Positions 6,842 to 8,536 of a DNA stretch of 8,536 nt are shown piece by piece. This stretch comes from JBGCDD01 sp045105075. Lineage in GTDB: Bacteria; Pseudomonadota; Alphaproteobacteria; Rhodobacterales; Rhodobacteraceae. Every line of letters starts with the position of its first letter. The first letter of the stretch is position 1. Where the stretch lies: contig JBGCDD010000155.1 in assembly GCA_045105075.1 (NCBI GenBank), positions 1 to 8,536 of the forward strand, in the 5' to 3' direction. Below the pieces are notes generated by a model, which saw nothing but the letters and a program-made list of their open reading frames with translations, was not told the DNA's origin and did not search any database. Both the position numbers and the translations under genes were made by a program.

Positions 6842-7314
6842 TTGTACCGGTGGGACAGAGTTAAAAACAAGGGGTGTGATTGGCCTTCCTCTCCAACCGT
6901 TTTGAGGCGTTGGAGCAACCTTTCGGAAGCGCAACGCCAGGTGATCAGGTTCGGAAAAAGAGAACAATCAAGGACTTGACGCAATCTGCACTGCGCAGCA
7001 AAGAGCATCTTTCGCCGATGTAGATTTGGTCACCTGATGGGCGCACACTGGACCTTTGGTCTGATTTGGGCGACGGGCGTCCAATCAGATTGACGATGCT
7101 GGCGTTGGTGGATGTTGGCAATCGACCAGAGTTTGAAGACGCGCAAGCGGCCAACAGCGACACCTACCAGCAAGGTTGTTCCGGTGCCAAAAGAGGGTGT
7201 TGCGGCGTCCTACAGTGCGCCATAACTTTCAAGCCAGTTGCCGTTAATCGGTTAGGTCAACTCAAAGTTGACAATTGGGGTTTTGGTGGACCCGAGACAC
7301 AGGACATAAATTAA
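6842..7314 (+). pseudogene. MuA-type phage transposase, decayed core part
   Basis: Translated pieces in different frames line up in order with a RcapMu-like MuA transposase. The first, at 6842-6958, reads W-P-S-S-P-T-V-L-R-R-W-S-N-L-S-E-A-Q-R (DNA-binding helix-turn-helix part). A one-base slip in the A-run at 6955-6959 moves to T-I-K-D-L-T-Q-S, then a TAG at 7021-7023 falls inside P-M-stop-I-W-S-P-D-G-R-T-L-D-L-W. Next come L-T-M-L-A-L-V-D-V and, directly after, N-R-P-E-F-E-D-A. The family has roughly 100 residues between these, including the later catalytic Asp and Glu. P-T-S-K-V-V-P-V-P-K-E (from about 7154) is in another frame, followed by a further apparent loss before F-K-P-V-A-V-N-R-L-G-Q. 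The part ends at a TAA at 7312-7314. The enzyme cannot be active. Alignment is from memory, so deletion sizes are approximate. Confidence 0.7.
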
Positions 7315-7769
7315 AAGCATCATGGCGCTGAACGCAGAATTCTGTTGGGCCGTGACCCGGATGAATTGTCCGCGCCCGGGCTTGCCGTTGACAGTGATGG
7401 ACGTGTGATCTGCGAAAATATCGCACCGATAACACGCAGCAAATACGACAGTGTTGAGGGCATTCACGCTGCAGCGCGTAACAACAAGGCTGTGCGCAAG
7501 GCTGTTCAAACCGCCGAAGATTTGCGCAATTTCTTGGCGGACGACGAACTGGCCCGGGAACTTGCGGCGCTTGATGAAACTGTAGGCAATGGGCAATCGC
7601 CAGACATGCCACCGCAAAAAGTCGTGGGCGGGCAATTCATGTCACCTCTGCGTCATGCGGTGGCAACGACTGCAGTTGCCCAAGCCGAGGCGCGCCCAAG
7701 CCAAGGATCACCGCAGACATGATTGAGGATTTCGACCGCATAATTGGATTGAAAACCCGGCGCATATAG
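7315..7769 (+). pseudogene. MuA-type phage transposase, C-terminal domain relic
   Basis: This continues the preceding relic in the same frame right after the TAA. It reads K-H-H-G-A-E-R-R, then I-L-L-G-R-D-P-D-E-L-S and V-D-S-D-G-R-V-I-C-E-N, which is the beta-barrel signature of the Mu transposase C-terminal domain. A helical stretch with many Ala/Lys/Asp residues follows (about 7440-7590), as in MuA proteins. The longest open piece with a start is 7345-7722. Near 7695 a frameshift moves the likely true C-terminus into another frame (K-P-R-I-T-A-D-M-I-E-D-F-D-R), which ends at a TAG at 7767-7769. The MuB-like frame follows, as in Mu-type early operons. If translated alone, the 7345-7722 product would be a domain fragment with no catalytic core. 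Confidence 0.7.
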
Positions 7770-7907
7770 GCGGCCAACAGGGCGCAACAAACACCTTACC
7801 GATCATTCAACAACGGACATACATCCGCAAGCAGAACGCAGACCAGAACGGCAGAACATCTAAGGTTAATCAATGGCAATGCGTCGCGTCCACTGGAGCG
7901 CGTTGCA

Positions 7908-8447
7908 GTGATGGAGACCGCACAAGACATGTTGCGCTCACCCACGTTGATCCGCAAAAAACCTGGCTGTTTGACAATGATTGCCGCTGTGCCGGGTGCA
8001 GGAAAAACCCAGACGATCCAGCCCTATGTACAGGAAACCGGCGCGTGGATTGTTCACACTGCAACAGCAGGCGAGGGCAAAATCTGGGACATAGTCAGCG
8101 CATTAGTCGAACAACTCGATATGGGTGGGCCCAACAGTCGGCGGCTCAAAGAAGGGCGCGCGCGCATCGCAGCAGAAATTGGCGAGCGCCTGTTGACCAT
8201 CGACGAAGCGCGATACCTTGCATTCAAAAACCCGCGTTTTGGAACCATTTACGAAACTTACGAATGGTTACGGGCAATGGCCGAACAGGGCGGTTTTTCC
8301 ATCTCATTCTGCGGCGACCTGGCGCTTTTGAAAGCTGTTGATTATCTGCTGCAGTTGCGCCGGCGTAGGGTCAGGCCAGTCGTGGTTCGCGCTGTGCCGA
8401 TTCTGTGGAAAAACAACGTTTTGCGGTCGCAGAAAGTGGTGCGCTGA
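7908..8447 (+). CDS. MuB-like AAA+ ATPase (DNA transposition protein), 3' end replaced by insertion sequence
   Basis: MuB is the ATP-dependent target-DNA-binding protein that delivers DNA to MuA during transposition. From the GTG at 7908 the frame has 179 codons. Walker A is A-V-P-G-A-G-K-T (27-34), Walker B L-L-T-I-D-E-A (95-101), and F-C-G-D-L-A-L (134-140) is the likely sensor segment. Conserved-looking text runs to R-P-V-V-V-R-A-V (156-163, about base 8396). After that the sequence stops resembling the family and runs through insertion-sequence DNA to a stop at 8445-8447, so the C-terminal helical domain is lost. Upstream the frame is open back to a TAG at 7767-7769 and seems coding (T-A-E-H-L-R-L-I-N-G-N-A-S-R-P-L-E-R) but offers no ATG, GTG or TTG before 7908. 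The true start may be lost. The product is probably non-functional. Confidence 0.72.
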   Translation: MMETAQDMLRSPTLIRKKPGCLTMIAAVPGAGKTQTIQPYVQETGAWIVHTATAGEGKIWDIVSALVEQLDMGGPNSRRLKEGRARIAAEIGERLLTIDEARYLAFKNPRFGTIYETYEWLRAMAEQGGFSISFCGDLALLKAVDYLLQLRRRRVRPVVVRAVPILWKNNVLRSQKVVR

Positions 8448-8536
8448 ACTGACTGCGAGCGCCTTTTCTATCAGGCTTTGCGCGTTTGCTGCGGTGCAGG
8501 AAGGATCTTGGCTAGTTTGCGGAGGTTTTGGGCGGC
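8391..8536 (-). mobile_element. End of an insertion sequence (IS1182/IS5-like), continuing past right edge
   Basis: Family resemblance of the MuB-like frame breaks off near 8390-8396, and 80 bp further right a transposase gene ends on the opposite strand. The DNA between therefore should be the terminal region of an insertion sequence that entered the MuB gene. The left boundary is approximate: the terminal repeat could not be confirmed because the other end is outside the window. The family is suggested by the transposase C-terminus only. Confidence 0.5.
8471..8536 (-). CDS. Insertion-sequence transposase, C-terminal 21 residues only
   Basis: From the right edge the minus frame reads A-A-Q-N-L-R-K-L-A-K-I-L-P-A-P, then Q-Q-T-R-K-A, and a TGA at 8471-8473. 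The N-L-R-K-L-A-(K) ending is the usual C-terminus of DDE transposases of the IS1182/IS5 type in alphaproteobacteria, where the last helix of the catalytic domain is followed by a short proline-containing tail. The rest of the gene lies outside the window, so intactness cannot be judged. Confidence 0.55.
   Translation of the reverse strand, partial: AAQNLRKLAKILPAPQQTRKA

Noticed and set aside
6603..6905. 100-codon plus-strand frame in the debris region
   Set aside because: The composition looks arbitrary, there is no ribosome site, and the MuA-like text in the overlapping stretch 6842-6905 is in another frame.
1..8536. CRISPR array, tRNA or rRNA genes, toxin-antitoxin or retron-like elements
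   Set aside because: No regularly spaced repeats, cloverleaf sequence, rRNA signature or reverse-transcriptase motif was seen on either strand.

Overview
The window looks like a chromosome segment of an alphaproteobacterium, most likely a Rhodobacterales/Roseobacter-type organism. The base composition is GC-rich, the housekeeping proteins resemble those of that group, and both a TelA/XpaC/DUF2927 gene set and a RcapMu-like phage relic are present. Taxonomy is inferred from protein style only; no rRNA or tRNA gene was seen.

Bases 1-3059 (minus strand) hold a tight co-directional cluster. In transcription order it comprises a 29-codon single-span membrane micro-ORF, an XpaC-like membrane protein, a TelA/KlaA-family toxic-anion-resistance protein, and a DUF2927 lipoprotein that runs off the left edge. 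Gaps are 5 nt, 33 nt and 0 nt, so they probably form one operon acting at the envelope.

Bases 3141-5891 are intact housekeeping genes: a RluB-type rRNA pseudouridine synthase (minus), diverging over 55 bp from the tRNA adenosine deaminase tadA (plus), then a UPF0173 metallo-beta-lactamase-fold hydrolase (minus), diverging over 51 bp from a ceramidase-family membrane hydrolase (plus). The second divergent gap carries a perfect 6-bp inverted repeat that could be an operator.

From about 5892 to the right edge the character changes sharply to gene debris. There are two doubtful minus-strand ORFs, the C-terminal scrap of an IS3-family transposase, a stretch with nothing recognisable, and a heavily decayed MuA-type transposase gene with nonsense codons, frameshifts and apparent internal deletions. 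Next comes a MuB-type AAA+ ATPase reading frame that is open but loses its 3' end at the edge of another insertion sequence, whose transposase C-terminus (IS1182/IS5-like) reads in from the right edge. The order A then B on one strand is that of the early region of Mu-like transposable phages, so this is best read as a dead Mu-like prophage remnant broken up by insertion sequences. I see no convincing evidence of a wholly new system. The most distinctive items are the micro-ORF in the TelA cluster, the ceramidase with a full set of predicted zinc and catalytic residues, and the mosaic MuA relic beside a still-open MuB frame.
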